From Owenia fusiformis (Eukaryota > Annelida > Polychaeta > Sabellida > Oweniidae), in contig CAIIXF020000012.1 of NCBI GenBank assembly GCA_903813345.2, positions 21,962,184 through 22,026,183 of the forward strand: a stretch of 64,000 nt of DNA, given 5' to 3'. The notes below the pieces were generated by a model. That model did no database searches and was not told where the DNA came from. It saw only the letters and a program-made list of their open reading frames with translations. Positions 36,601 through 41,674 of the stretch are shown piece by piece (positions within the stretch are counted from its first letter, which is position 1; each line of letters starts with the position of its first letter). The translations under genes and the position numbers were made by a program.

Positions 36601-39382
36601 ACTGTTGATAATACAAACGTAGTACTTCCCAAAAACTGTTTGTGTTATTTGATTAACTTACCCTCTGGACTGTATCTTGGATTAAGTACGATGGGCAGTA
36701 CATATTTCACACTCTTGTCTGCTTCAATTGTTAAATCACTAACATATGAGAGCTTAATCTTGACATCTGTTTTAGCAGGGACATTACCCACAGTACATTT
36801 GAATATATCTCCAGTGTTGCGATCTTCTTCAAGAATAAATGCACTTCGACCGGCCTGTATTGCATCTTCATACGTCTTTTTAGCCTTGATAAAAGTTTAG
36901 ATAATAAATCTAGAATTAGAAAATGTATTTGAAATGCACATCAAATTATGCATCATATGCTAGGGCTATTGTAAATGAATTGAACAGAGTGAGAAGCAAA
37001 TGTATTGGGCGGTCCATCGTGTACATTGTACATCAAATTATGCATCATATGCTAGGGCTATTGTTAATGAATTGAACAGAGTGAGAAGCAAATGTATTGG
37101 GTGGCCCATCATGCACATTGTACATCAAATTATGCATCATATGCTAGAGCTATTGTAAATGAATTGAACAGAGTGAGAAGCAAATGTATTGGGTGGCCCA
37201 TCATGCACATTGTACATCAAATTATGCATCATATGCTAGGGCTATTGTAAATGAATTGAACAGAGTGAGAAGCAAATGTATTGGGTGGCCCATCATGCAC
37301 ATTGTACATCAAATTATGCATCATATGCTAGGGCTATTGTAAATGAATTGAACAGAGTGAGAAGCAAATGTATTGGGTGGCCCATCATGCACATTGTACA
37401 TCAAATTATGCATCATATGCTAGGGCTATTGTAAATGAATTGAACAGAGTGAGAAGCAAATGTATTGGGTGGCCCATCATGCACATTGTACATCAAATTA
37501 TGCATCATATGCTAGAGCTATTGTAAATGAATTGAACAGCGTGAGAAGCAAATGTATTGGGTGGCCCATCATGCACATTGTACATCAAATTATGCATCAT
37601 ATGCTAGGGCTATTGTAAATGAATTGAACAGAGTGAGAAGCAAATGTATTGGGTGGCCCATCATGCACATTGTACATCAAATTATGCATCATATGCTAGG
37701 GCTATTGTAAATGAATTGAACAGAGTGAGAAGCAAATGTATTGGGTGGCCCATCATGCACATTGTACATCAAATTATGCATCATATGCTAGGGCTATTGT
37801 AAATGAATTGAACAGCGTGAGAAGCAAATGTATTGGCTGGTCCATCGTGTACATTGTACATCATGAGAACTTGAGAAATCATTAAAATTGATGAATCCAA
37901 GAGATCCCTGAACAGTACACAAAAATAATAATACATTTTAATGAGTAAGTCACTCACCTGTTCAATTTCCTGGCACTCTGCTACAATGATACGTCCTTCA
38001 ATCTCAGCCTCAAAGTTATATACTGCACTTTGGTCATCCAATGGGAAGAAAAATGTTGCTTCAAATGTCTCATCAGATGAATTCTCATATAACAAAGTGG
38101 ATTCGGTGTTGGAGACAAATCCTTGAATTTCTACATTTACAGATATGTTCTTAAGAGGAACTGCAATAGAATATAAATAAATATGTAGAGTTATATTAAG
38201 GGGGTTATAAACAGTGGTTATAAAAGAATATTAATTCATTGGATGCTAAACCCAGAATTATCAAACTGCATGTAAGGGATTGTGTTGAGATCTTGATGAC
38301 TACATTATGTCATTACAATTATTTGACAAAGGGACTAGATGAACAAGTTGCTTGCTTATCCAAGTTGCTTGCTCATGCCTAACCATCGTCTCAATACAGC
38401 GTCAAAAAATAGCGGACAGGCCCGTAGCCAGGATTTGCCAAGGGGGGGTTCAGTTTTCAAAAATTTCCAGGGGGGGTTCACATTTGACAATTTTGGCCCA
38501 AATATGGCTAAAATCACTTGAGAAGTGCTCAAAATGGTGAAAAACTGCATGATTTTGAAAGAATTTTTGGCCAGGGGGGGGTTCGCCCGAACCCTGCGAA
38601 CCCCCCCTGGCTACGGGCCTGGCGGAGTACAGTTTTCTGTACGGTGACGCAAATTGACTGCTTTGAAGCAAAAACTATGGCAAAGGTTTTAAAAAAATTA
38701 ATTTGATGAAAACAAATACGATTTCATGTGAAATAAAAATTGGTTTTAACTTTCTAAACATAATAAAAGTTTTACGAGCACTGTCCGGATTTTTTCTGAG
38801 TGAATCGGCCCACATAATCGACCAAAGTGATTTTTCCACATTTCGTTTGGTTATTATTTTTCCTACCGTCTGAGAGTATGGATTATTTTTATGAGAATAT
38901 GTATTTGTTACTTACACATTTTAGAATGGGCGAAGATTCAGCAAATAACCATTCATTGTGTGTATTTAAAAAAGATCAGATTTGTGCGGCGACGCATCAG
39001 CTGTACGGTGACGCTTAATGGAAGGTTAATGGAAATGTATGATATGGTAAGGATCATGAAACCAAAAACTCAGTATATTTGTTGCTATGTTATTGATGTT
39101 TTTAAACAAGTGATGTCATCTAAATCTCATCTTGCACGTGTGACTTTTTAGGATGAAAGATGCAATATCTTGCATGGGGTGAAGATGGCTCTAGGCTATC
39201 TTTGTTAGTCATATGAGAAAAGCTTGGTTTAGTTCAAATTATATCAAAGCATTACGTCAACTTTCAAATAGTTAATTCCATGAAAACTGAAAATATCGAA
39301 ATAAATACTTCCTGTCCGCCATCTTAAATGCGAAGGTGATGGCCGTAACCTTCGCTTGATACTTACCAGTGATAATGTACAT
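9517..39382 (-). CDS. VWA5A: VWA5A-like protein (VIT + VWA domains), 17-exon gene model
   Basis: Exons were joined by eye from consensus splice sites; every junction keeps frame, giving 816 residues with the tentative first exon (VWA5A is normally just under 800). Residues about 6-140 form a VIT domain (ATFFFPLDDQSAVYNFEAEI), about 270-435 a VWA domain with MIDAS DRSGSMGG, then ADLGGTEILAP and TDGS, and FGIGDGASTSLVKGLA. The C-terminal part (HRLAAKLQIKE; NGSWLLE; ILATVLALAWLRKY) follows VWA5A, not inter-alpha-trypsin inhibitor chains. There is no transmembrane segment and no clear signal peptide, so it is probably intracellular, as VWA5A is described. Exons are numbered in transcript order. 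Introns carry a DIRS element, several MITEs and two arrays made from splice junctions. The only uncertain parts are the first coding exon and the 5' UTR. Confidence 0.88.
9984..10105 (-). CDS. VWA5A: VWA5A-like exon 16
   Basis: Acceptor TTAATTACAG|AGAG, donor GTTCAG|GTATTT, 122 nt. Contains LQTFNGSWLLESTLAHLIG, the conserved NGSW segment near the VWA5A C-terminus. Confidence 0.88.
10106..10463. other. VWA5A-like intron 15
   Basis: 358 bp, AT-rich; nothing beyond its splice sites. Confidence 0.7.
10464..10565 (-). CDS. VWA5A: VWA5A-like exon 15
   Basis: Acceptor ATTTTTTTCAG|CTGATG, donor GTAGAG|GTAAGA, 102 nt. Acidic, alanine-rich linker (DEDEDVGVVAELGS). Separated from exon 14 by the DIRS-bearing intron; phases agree across it. 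Confidence 0.72.
10733..10881. repeat. DIRS left inverted terminal repeat
   Basis: From CCCACCTCTCAATTAATTGC to CTCAATTTCCC, matching the reverse complement of 16037-16185 with one difference (GGACGCGTCC against GGACGTGTCC). Confidence 0.95.
10944..12752 (+). CDS. DIRS ORF1, gag-like protein (602 aa)
   Basis: First ORF of the DIRS element, presumed to form the nucleoprotein particle that packages the RNA. It begins MDSNNNNPILKDVNLNN about 60 bp after the left terminal repeat. The middle has basic, serine-rich tracts (SSQRRSQQRRKRHNS); the segment LRPKRFFTSLKDDEHFYKK to about residue 520 looks like the conserved DIRS gag core. The C-terminus is a long Asn/Gly/Arg repeat (NNRGNYNNNRGN) that could bind RNA and takes the place of the CCHC knuckles of other gags, which are absent. 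It overlaps ORF2 in another frame. Assignment rests on position and the composition of DIRS gags, not on a motif. Confidence 0.85.
   Translation: MDSNNNNPILKDVNLNNTALYYGELEEGQIIDSASLGFLQNSTTDFGNSAYNMPSHTNTSGSLDKHAKEVSLQSDFNPDLHDPRLAKASDSRLFPRGNEVQDTFSNKHQNPMSHMRPGGDCLQSDKLNSIGFNSTNIQASKKLLKKQRDLQRSKEPLNEPQVYQQTGSGLVQDIIKGLTPTLEMIASNKQLDIELLGQPENRNRSSQRRSQQRRKRHNSPVSSQDDSSPARTLSIKRHRSDHPSTSEMESPDRDTTRMRSVNNPEMDSDSSASENDYDSNSWKNCIKLIKNAFQEHFTASPDTNTNKQTANIPLGLQSLGRKASSSENSNGLLIGPSVQQNFTAMNQEIYNKRNTNDGNFLLRPKRFFTSLKDDEHFYKKCILNNTIKELVPPTMKLSELSNSTNYKLPAKHHKLLEESAKAPLRYLSHTEWLLGATGKIVAEKFPDNEDLINLLSTASTMVNKATRDTVSNITNVILTQRDRISSKFRRSDAESLRNLPIDTTYLYPEPQLKTICEGSDRSKTSKALQDLASNWKKPKNDNNNYSAKNSYNRNNNRGNYHNNNNRGNYNNNRGNHNNRGNYNNDRASTSTKDNNNKQKKRK
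12490..14850 (+). CDS. DIRS ORF2, reverse transcriptase-RNase H with C-terminal DIRS domain (786 aa open frame)
   Basis: The reverse transcriptase makes DNA from the DIRS RNA. Catalytic motif YLDD at residues 308-311; RT block LPFGMSTSPYVFTRI just before. RNase H acidic residues are at D474 (FTDAS), E506 (NWLELAT), D532 (FCLDNTT) and D583 (RRADALSRN). The region after about 600 (DMMATCHNNKLPLYVS, FPPTSMMDKVL, IMIVPKWPNQPWF) corresponds to the domain called methyltransferase-like in DIRS elements. The first ~90 residues overprint the Asn-rich tail of ORF1 and are Thr/Ile-rich noise; the conserved part starts near 12770 (LGPVGGRIQQHKHNW), so the true start is unknown. No disabling mutation seen. 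Confidence 0.93.
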   Translation: MKALIDPKLLKLYRIWLQTGKSPKTTTTTIQLKTAITEIITEAIIITTTTEEITTITEETTTIEAITTMTEPLHQLKTITTNKRSENDTHSLTVTQPCLPLFSPTAQLGPVGGRIQQHKHNWELITKDQWILNIVKHGYAPELTATPPMTNLFNRFESASKRKSQLFQEIVEKLLQKQAVELVKNNTIGHYSIIFLRQKPNGDYRPIIDLSLLNKYLTCPKFKMETTAKISSALQIGEWATSIDCRDAYFHVPIAKNFRKYLRFVINNQVYQFKTLPFGMSTSPYVFTRITLAIGAFLHFQGITIHMYLDDWLIRASSAQQCLIWTQTVITVMEKLGLIINFEKSELTPTQNFKYIGSQYNLALGLVYPPQDRIQKILEISHLFINSLHQPARHWMKLLGLLASAEKNIPWGRLHMRPIQQCLANQMSHLQSLETPIYINQEVIHTLKWWMDKNNLSHGQPLGMFTPDHTIFTDASETMWGAHMDTVEINGFWSPTERNNHINWLELATVLKALHKLNHLLVPQAKILFCLDNTTALSYINKQGGTKSKQLLTLSQEILNWCKDHQINIKAKHIAGSLNRRADALSRNRIVNTEWSLLPRIVQSLWQIWETPHIDMMATCHNNKLPLYVSPVPDQNSWGTDAMSMSWNNLNFYIFPPTSMMDKVLTKMKTHTCEAIMIVPKWPNQPWFAQLLDLLVDHPRTLPTSPKLLKMPNTSMFHQTPEIFALHACKLSTTPSKNKDFLQKCLLEYRNHLEGNQQINSMIPGGTPSLFGVKNGIQIHAKQIYL
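14601..15749 (+). CDS. DIRS ORF3, tyrosine recombinase
   Basis: Catalyses integration of the circular DIRS DNA by site-specific-type recombination. The frame is open from 12876, but upstream of about 14600 it only overprints ORF2; the recombinase fold begins near LYDSRWNTFTLWCEE. Numbered from 12876, catalytic residues are R763/R764 (SGKRRSDIHAL), H895 and R898 (KPHETRALSAS), W921 (CSWANHNTF) and the nucleophile Y931 (SLYLRE). All are present, so the enzyme looks competent. It overlaps the end of ORF2 and stops about 150 bp before the internal complementary region. The start codon is not determined and it may be made as a downstream or shifted frame. Confidence 0.92.
   Translation: MSKASKDAKHKHVSSNSRNICSSRLQIVNDSLKKQGFSSEVSSRISESSRRKSTNKLYDSRWNTFTLWCEERDTNPCQTDIPLVAEFLLYLHKTKKFSIPTIEGYRTAINTVLKESSDIDLTDNSLIGDLIRSFKLENVIPKNIIPKWNLVFVLNALTRAPFEPMATAELKFTTWKTLFLLLMASGKRRSDIHALDFRRLKWSENRDQVTMYPFIGFLPKSLSAAEGESRFQPISIKALSSFVDKDSPDRKLCPLRALRFYLQATVSRRGNRNRLFIPFKPGYDGDIHINTISSWVKNLILYTYKNSQESDYRIDSIKPHETRALSASLAVQANLSVAAVLKACSWANHNTFTSLYLRETSVIEGELRKLGPMMIAGTLYDI
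15901..15993. repeat. DIRS internal complementary region (circle-junction template)
   Basis: 15901-15935 is the reverse complement of the left outer edge (ends GTGTAATAATAC) and 15936-15993 that of the right outer edge (starts TGGGAAAATCC). The join between 15935 and 15936 marks where the two ends meet in the predicted circle. This is the defining feature of the DIRS replication model. Confidence 0.92.
16037..16185. repeat. DIRS right inverted terminal repeat
   Basis: Reverse complement of 10733-10881 apart from one base; followed to 16228 by the right-specific extension (GTATGTTTATAAACAGG ... TTTTCCCA) copied in the internal complementary region. Confidence 0.95.
16668..16760 (-). CDS. VWA5A: VWA5A-like exon 14
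   Basis: Acceptor CTTCTACAG|GGAA, donor GTGATG|GTAAAT, 93 nt. Basic then proline-rich linker (KKSRGKAKMKKLAAPPPPAP). Phase matches both neighbours. Confidence 0.72.
16761..17464. other. VWA5A-like intron 13
   Basis: 704 bp, AT-rich; I see no element. Confidence 0.6.
17465..17630 (-). CDS. VWA5A: VWA5A-like exon 13
   Basis: Acceptor ATGTTTGTAG|GAAG, donor TTTTCAA|GTAAGA, 166 nt. Low-conservation linker with SGFVGGGACYSLAAPMYQ. Accepted on splice sites and phase. Confidence 0.75.
17631..18082. other. intron 12, left part: relic of a TA-mariner-type MITE
   Basis: 17900-18080 (for example CATATTTCATTACCATCAG, GAGGTCATTCTTGTACAC) resembles the interior of the MITE at 54497-55069. Its continuation resumes at 19357 after the next element, so it was split by that insertion. 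Confidence 0.55.
18083..19356. mobile_element. CAG-ended element with 5-bp target duplication GGACA
   Basis: Ends CAGGGCCGTAGG and CTGGCTACGCCACTG; flanks GGACA (18078-18082) and GGACA (19357-19361). Inside, 18900-19310 is about 20 degenerate iterations of a ~21-bp motif GCAAATTTGGCAAAATTTAA. It interrupts an older MITE. CAG...CTG ends with short target duplications suggest a non-autonomous hAT. Confidence 0.75.
19462..19829. mobile_element. TIR element with ACCACTCTAAG ends
   Basis: ACCACTCTAAGTCCGATTAC near 19465 is inverted at TGTAATTGAACTTAGAGTGG near 19810-19825. Inside, two 41-bp-spaced direct repeats each carry TGACGTCA (19666-19673, 19707-19714). Target duplication not resolved. Confidence 0.6.
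19836..19981. repeat. foldback hairpin with CTTCG-like loop region
   Basis: TTATATAATGGTTCATTCTG pairs exactly with its inverse at the right end; the centre reads CACTCGTTCGCTACGCTCAC. About 146 bp overall. Confidence 0.8.
20343..21187. mobile_element. foldback TIR element
   Basis: CATGGCGTAGAATAATGG on the left is inverted at CCATTATTCTACACCATG on the right (about 27 paired bases with two mismatches). It carries a CCGCCCGCC tract (20775-20803) and a GGTACGATA hairpin (20810-20832). The 62-codon ORF inside has no recognisable similarity. Confidence 0.75.
21188..22749. other. intron 12 stretch with mariner-type terminal fragments
   Basis: TACAGGGTGGGTCAAG (21806) and GGTGGTCCAAAAAATTAAAC (22446) resemble a CAGGGTGGTC terminus; an inverse end, GGACCACCCTGTATA, is at 24341-24355. 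I cannot pair the ends with certainty. Nothing coding seen. Confidence 0.4.
22750..23756. mobile_element. TIR element filled with CGTACGGGCCTCGTAA-like iterations
   Basis: Terminal repeats CACAGGCAAATTACAT and ATGTAATTTGCCTGTG, flanked by TA on both sides. Both flanking thirds (22775-23145 and 23530-23740) consist of degenerate copies of a motif such as GCTCGTAATTTTCGAGCC / CGTACGGTGCCCGTAACGAG; the middle ~390 bp is ordinary AT-rich DNA. No transposase. Confidence 0.8.
23757..24411. other. intron 12, right end
   Basis: AT-rich; no feature apart from the mariner-type terminus near 24341-24355. Confidence 0.5.
24412..24741 (-). CDS. VWA5A: VWA5A-like exon 12
   Basis: Acceptor TGATTCCAG|CCAAG, donor GATCAG|GTAGGTT, 330 nt (110 codons, phase 0). 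Contains LTLHRLAAKLQIKELQ and SVSANVVSRHTAFVGVDKQN; HRLAAK and the TAF.....K segment are VWA5A hallmarks. Confidence 0.9.
24742..25245. repeat. intron 11 with ~45-55-bp minisatellite (24840-25110)
   Basis: Five to six degenerate units built on TTGTATTGCATATACATG and TCATATGACATGTTTTCC. Confidence 0.75.
25246..25404 (-). CDS. VWA5A: VWA5A-like exon 11
   Basis: Acceptor CATATCAG|GTGATG, donor AATATG|GTATGTA, 159 nt, phase 0 at both ends. Contains DLDLQWNLPKG and FPPVFADEKFVVYALL, as in the beta-rich region following the VWA domain. Confidence 0.88.
25677..25791 (-). CDS. VWA5A: VWA5A-like exon 10
   Basis: Acceptor TATGTTTTAG|GGTG, donor GCAAAG|GTATAT, 115 nt. Encodes VFTFGIGDGASTSLVKGLAD and EFVTGSDNLRAK, the end of the VWA domain. 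Confidence 0.9.
26230..27790. repeat. intron 9 array of ~130-165-bp units rich in AGGTCA half-sites
   Basis: About ten units with GAATTTCTGAGAACATGTAG, a poly-A run, TTTTTGACCTTTTTTGACC and GAGAAGGTCATTGAAGGTCA. Units often carry a direct repeat AGGTCA-NNNN-AGGTCA; I count nine (spacers TTGA, TTAA or CTGA). Some copies have lost segments. The regulatory resemblance may be chance amplified by tandem duplication. Confidence 0.9.
27895..28045. repeat. three tandem hairpin units
   Basis: Three ~52-bp copies of ACGGAGACCATAACAATATG followed by TGTCACCACTTTTGGTGGTGACA; each copy has a near-perfect 10-bp stem. Preceded (27842-27892) by repeats of CCAACCTCCAACCGCCGGACG. Confidence 0.9.
28208..28791. 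mobile_element. mariner-type MITE with TA target duplication
   Basis: Ends CAGGGTGTCA and TGACACCCTG, flanked by TA (28206-28207, 28792-28793). Inverted similarity continues inward (GGTACCAAGTGTGATATATC against its inverse before 28740). No transposase frame. Confidence 0.8.
28862..29480. repeat. 164-bp tandem repeat, about 3.7 copies
   Basis: AGACTGAGCAAGTCTTAAAG recurs at 28867, 29031, 29195 and (diverged) 29359, a constant 164-bp period. Confidence 0.9.
29481..30410. repeat. intron 9, right part: TTCAGTAcATTTTTCAGTA-type low-complexity block (29740-30050)
   Basis: Degenerate iterations of AAATTTCAGTATATTTTTCA; the remainder is AT-rich with no element seen. Confidence 0.7.
30411..30490 (-). 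CDS. VWA5A: VWA5A-like exon 9
   Basis: Acceptor TCCATTTTAG|ATA, donor CAACAAG|GTATATA, 80 nt. Encodes IFLLTDGSVWNTDEVIKLVK; TDG is the third MIDAS strand. Confidence 0.9.
30560..31109. repeat. ~60-bp minisatellite made from the exon 8 donor region
   Basis: Units read, on the + strand, ATTCTCACCTGTCTTGGGTAACC plus CTGGCAACCCTGG, one base string being the last 15 nt of exon 8 with its donor. On the - strand each contains CCAAGACAG|GTGAGAAT. Six good copies precede the true site (near 30620, 30795, 30855, 30918, 30980, 31043); two older ones have CATGTCTTGGTTTGC instead. Confidence 0.9.
31110..31254 (-). CDS. VWA5A: VWA5A-like exon 8
   Basis: Acceptor TTTTTTCAG|GAAG, donor CCAAGACAG|GTGAGAA, 145 nt. 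Contains GADLGGTEILAPFKWIY, the conserved threonine loop of the VWA MIDAS, and ends PGYPRQ. The donor region has been amplified into the minisatellite at 30560-31109. Confidence 0.9.
31255..32312. other. intron 7, distal part
   Basis: No element or coding sequence recognised up to the TTAA MITE at 32313. Confidence 0.5.
32313..32549. mobile_element. 237-bp MITE with TTAA target duplication
   Basis: Ends AGGTGCAACAATTAGTGCAG and, inverted, AGGGGCAACAAGGACTGTAG; flanked by TTAA at 32309-32312 and 32550-32553. TTAA duplications are characteristic of piggyBac-type (and Kolobok) elements. Confidence 0.8.
32914..33037 (-). CDS. VWA5A: VWA5A-like exon 7 (completes MIDAS)
   Basis: Acceptor GTAATATAG|GTAGCATGG, donor TTCAA|GTAAGTT, 124 nt. 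Completes DRSGSMGG and continues with AKETLHLFLKSLPVGSYYNI. The acceptor and first ~50 exon bases are repeated several times in the preceding intron (33038-34230). Confidence 0.9.
33038..33359. repeat. 85-bp tandem array made from the exon 7 acceptor region
   Basis: Units contain GATGCAGGTTTCTTTGGCTT, AATAATCCTC, ACCCATGCTACCTATATTAC and AAAGAGTCAACCATTTTAC. On the - strand each carries TAATATAG|GTAGCATGGGT, that is, the real acceptor and the first exon bases. Copies lie near 33121, 33209 and 33297, and a fifth beyond the MITE at 34200-34230. Confidence 0.9.
33364..34196. mobile_element. 833-bp MITE with TTAA duplication, inserted in the acceptor array
   Basis: Terminal repeats AGGCCCCGTGTAAAGTTT and, inverted, AGTCCCCGTCTAAAGTTT; TTAA at 33360-33363 and 34197-34200. 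Neighbouring array units (GGCTTTAATAATTCTC) show the empty site exactly. No long ORF; interior is AT-rich. Confidence 0.9.
34250..34354 (-). CDS. VWA5A: VWA5A-like exon 6 (start of VWA domain)
   Basis: Acceptor GCAATTTTAG|ATGG, donor AGATCAG|GTAAGAGG, 105 nt. Encodes VVMLNFYPEL and AEYIFVVDRS-G; the aspartate begins the MIDAS metal-binding motif, which continues in exon 7. Confidence 0.9.
34355..35183. other. intron 5, proximal part
   Basis: AT-rich, with short ORFs but no recognisable coding sequence. Confidence 0.5.
35184..35276. repeat. foldback hairpin with CTTCGCTTTCG loop
   Basis: ACAGGAAATATCACACTTAG is inverted around AAGCTTCGCTTTCGTGG to end at AAATATTTCCTGT; imperfect arms of about 40 bp. 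Confidence 0.7.
35446..35611 (+). CDS. small ORF (54 aa) resembling the N-terminus of DUF3504/crypton-derived proteins
   Basis: Begins MADGKQRFSNISAEEIERI and continues with NTIKATKRSVKIFQNWI, the pattern (F.....EEI..L....S.NT..AT......F..W) seen at the start of tyrosine-recombinase-derived proteins of the ZMYM/QRICH/DUF3504 group. It stops after 54 residues without the recombinase domain. A CCAAT-like box lies about 100 bp upstream, and the ORF sits between two foldback hairpins in an intron of the opposite-strand gene. It could be a relic, or exon 1 of a spliced transposon gene. The frame is open back to 35339. Confidence 0.4.
35695..35830. repeat. foldback hairpin with CTTCGGGCTTCG loop
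   Basis: ACAAATATTTAATTCTATT pairs with its inverse AATAGAATTAAATATTTGT; the arms (about 60 bp) are nearly perfect. It ends 16 bp before exon 5's donor. Confidence 0.85.
35846..35954 (-). CDS. VWA5A: VWA5A-like exon 5
   Basis: Acceptor CACTTTCAG|GCC, donor GATAAAG|GTAATC, 109 nt. Encodes ATLRESFKFDCDLTFLVFYD and EPHMVLEQGS, matching the segment before the VWA domain in VWA5A. Confidence 0.88.
36158..36336 (-). CDS. VWA5A: VWA5A-like exon 4
   Basis: Acceptor TTCATTAAG|GATC, donor GCAAAG|GTCAGT, 179 nt. Links the VIT and VWA domains; contains EIPYSLECAVHLTSDYVI followed by an acidic/basic stretch. Confidence 0.88.
36337..36661. other. VWA5A-like intron 3
   Basis: 325 bp, AT-rich; no feature beyond its splice sites. 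Confidence 0.7.
36662..36884 (-). CDS. VWA5A: VWA5A-like exon 3 (VIT domain, second half)
   Basis: Acceptor TTATCAAG|GCT, donor CCAGAGG|GTAAGTT, 223 nt. Begins AKKTYEDAIQAGRSAFILEE, the helix-and-loop part of VIT, and ends at VLPIVLNPRYSPEG, a well-conserved VWA5A segment. Confidence 0.92.
36885..37957. repeat. intron 2 with 92-bp tandem array (about 36925-37865)
   Basis: About ten copies of a 92-bp unit (ATGCATCATATGCTAGGGC ... AGAGTGAGAAGCAAATG ... GGTGGCCCATCATGCAC). Copies are almost identical in the middle and more diverged at the outer ends (TCCATCGTGTAC), as expected for unequal crossing-over. Neither splice site is included. Confidence 0.93.
37958..38160 (-). CDS. VWA5A: VWA5A-like exon 2 (VIT domain, first half)
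   Basis: Acceptor TTCTATTGCAG|TTCC, donor GAACAG|GTGAGTG, 203 nt. Encodes VPLKNISVNVEIQGFVSNTE and, further on, FFFPLDDQSAVYNFEAEIEG, the signature of the VIT fold. Confidence 0.92.
38417..38621. mobile_element. 205-bp CAG-ended MITE with GCGGA target duplication
   Basis: CAGGCCCGTAGCCAGG and CCTGGCTACGGGCCTG are perfect inverted ends; GCGGA at 38412-38416 and 38622-38626. Interior has GGGGGGGTTC at both sides. Confidence 0.9.
39308..39325 (-). promoter_or_regulatory. YY1/ETS-like composite motif
   Basis: On the - strand AAGATGGCGGACAGGAAG: AAGATGGCGG is the YY1 core and CAGGAAG an ETS-type site. In animal promoters this pair is usually just downstream of the start site and in this orientation, so transcription of the VWA5A-like gene may begin near 39340-39420. 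Confidence 0.4.
39367..39382 (-). CDS. VWA5A: VWA5A-like exon 1 (tentative start, 5 codons)
   Basis: ATGTACATTATCACTG followed by the strong donor GTAAGTATC. One base of a split codon is left, which fits exon 2 (it enters with two), giving MYIIT-VPLKNIS. A YY1/ETS-like motif lies just downstream, as in many animal promoters. Against it: poor start context and a position inside the spacer of a foldback repeat. Another first exon further upstream is possible. Confidence 0.3.
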
Positions 39383-40066
39383 GTAGATCTGACACTTCTT
39401 TACCTCTTGTTCGAACAGTAAGCTGTGTTTCAGTATTTAATCCTTGTTATCCGGAATGAATGGAAACATAAGAATTGATATTTTTCAATGTTGAATGGGA
39501 TACAACATTTGAATTTCTACACAAAAACTTATGGAATCTTACGTTAATTAGCTCATATATTACACTTCATTAATTCTAAGGAATCGTCACCATACAGCAG
39601 ATGCGTCACCGTACAGATCTGATCTTTTTTAAATATATACAGTGAATGAATATTTGCCGAATCTTCATTTGTTTTAAAATATGTAAATAACAAATACATA
39701 TTCTCATAAAAATTATCCATACTCTCAGACGACAGGGAAAATAATAACCAAACAAAAAGTGAGAAAAACAACATTTTTCTTTCGAATCGACTATGTGGGC
39801 CGATCCAGTCAGAAAAAATCTAAGCAGTGCTCGAAAAACTTTTATCATAATTAGAAAATTGAAACCATTTCTAAGAGAATGTTGTTTTTATTACACCCGA
39901 AATCGTATTTATTTTCATCTAATTACTTTTTTTAAACCCTCATTACAGTTTTTACTTCACTCTGTTAATTTTCGTCAGCGTACAAAAATTTGTACTGCTG
40001 TATTTTTTGACGCTGTACGGTGACGCCTGCTTACGCGATGGTTAGGCGTGTTGCTGTAGAATTACA

Positions 40067-41674
40067 TCCCAGCCTTTCAGTAGGTTCGCTTTAGGTGATA
40101 TATTTAACTAGGATTTCTAGGTTCGCTTTAGGTAGTTCCCCATATAAAAACTCCATTGGTAGGTTCGCTTTAGGCGATGTTCAAATATGCTAATTAGGTC
40201 TAGGTTTACTTTAGGTGATCACCTAAAGCGAACCTATAACTACCTATAACTACCTAAACTACCTAAAGCGAACCTAGGTAGGTTCGCTTTAGGTAATTAT
40301 AGGTTCGCTCTAGGTAATTATAGGTTCACTTTAGGTGGTCACCTAAAGCGAACCTGAATCTAATTAGCATATTTGAACATCGCCTAAAGTGAACCTAAAA
40401 CTACCTAAAGCGAACCTACGTAGGTTCGCATTAGGTAAATACTTCCAAGGGCTGGGTTGGCTTTAGACCACCCAGCAGCTGGATGACTTGATTTGTTGAT
40501 TTGAACTGTTTATATATTTCTCACACATTTTGATGCATATATTCTCACGCAAGTACATTTATTTACAATGATGGTCCTAAGCTGGCCTATGGAGGTAGCC
40601 GGGTGTCTGGACCCTACAAACTTGTGAACTGTATAGGCTATATGTCAACTGTTTATTTATTTCTCACACATTTTGATGCTTAGTTTCTCACTCAGGTACA
40701 TTTATTTAAAATTCCTCCTATTTTATATTTGCATGCTTTTATAACACTAAACCTCTTGAATACCAGCCTCTAAAAAGGGTTTGAACCCAGAGTATATTGT
40801 TTATTTTTTGCCAGTTATTTTGATATTTACATCTAAAAACACAACAGTTGATGTTTGATTTCATGAGAATAGTAAACATAGACCCTCATTTTAAAACATC
40901 ATTTGTGAAGATTGGATAAAAATTGCCAAAGTTAGAGCAGTTTTAGTGAAAAATTCTGTGACAGATATATCTGTCATTCTGGGTATTCAAGAGGTTAAAA
41001 TAATATATTGATTGATCATTTGTACACTTACTTACATGTACTTTGTAAATGAGCACTGATGTGATGGTCATTTCAGCATATTTCCCCATTTTCCTGGCTA
41101 TTTCCAAATTTCCTGTCTAACTGATTTTAGTTTGAATATTATACCCACAATGCATTGATACTTCCTGCTATCAGCGCCCCTAGTGGCTGTGACAGAACTT
41201 CTGTTTTGTAGGTTTGCTTTAGGTAGCTTTAGGTAGCTTTGGGTTCGAACCTAAAACTACCTACAAGTTTGAAGTGTTTTAGGTAGATTTAAGATTTTTA
41301 GGTTCGCTTTAGGTAACTCTTGAAGAATGACTATGTTTTTTAGGTTCGCTTTGGGTTCGAACCTAAAACTACCTACAACTTTTCGATTTTTTAAGTGTTT
41401 TAGGTAGTTTTAGGTAACTCTAGATAATTTCTAAGATTTTTTGGTTCGGTTTAGGTAAATCCTGAAAAAGTATAACATTTTTAGGTTCGCCTTAGGTTCG
41501 AACCTAAAACTACCTACAAGTTTCTGATTTTTTTAAAGTGCTTTAGGTAGTTTTAGGTTCGAACCTAAAGCGAACCTACATGAAGTAGGTTCGTTTAGGT
41601 AGCCATCAAATTGTGGGATTCACTTTTAGGTTCGCTTTAGGTTCGAACCTACATCACCTACTGAAAGGCTGGGA
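40067..41674. mobile_element. TIR element filled with AGGTTCGCTTTAGGTAG iterations
   Basis: Ends TCCCAGCCTTTCAGTAGG and CCTACTGAAAGGCTGGGA are exact inverses, flanked by TACA (40063-40066, 41675-41678). 40080-40440 and 41210-41650 are dozens of copies, in both orientations, of AGGTTCGCTTTAGGT / AGGTTCGAACCTAAA. The central 750 bp is ordinary AT-rich DNA. No coding region. Confidence 0.88.

Larger units (their letters stand above)
38374..40050. repeat. foldback pair flanking the putative VWA5A-like promoter
   Basis: Left arm ~38374-39020 (with a MITE inside) and right arm ~39575-40050 are inverted copies: GCCTAACCATCG, CAGCGTCAAAAAATA, GAGTATGGATTATTTTTATG and TCTGTACGGTGACGC recur inverted. 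The 555-bp spacer holds the tentative exon 1. Confidence 0.75.
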
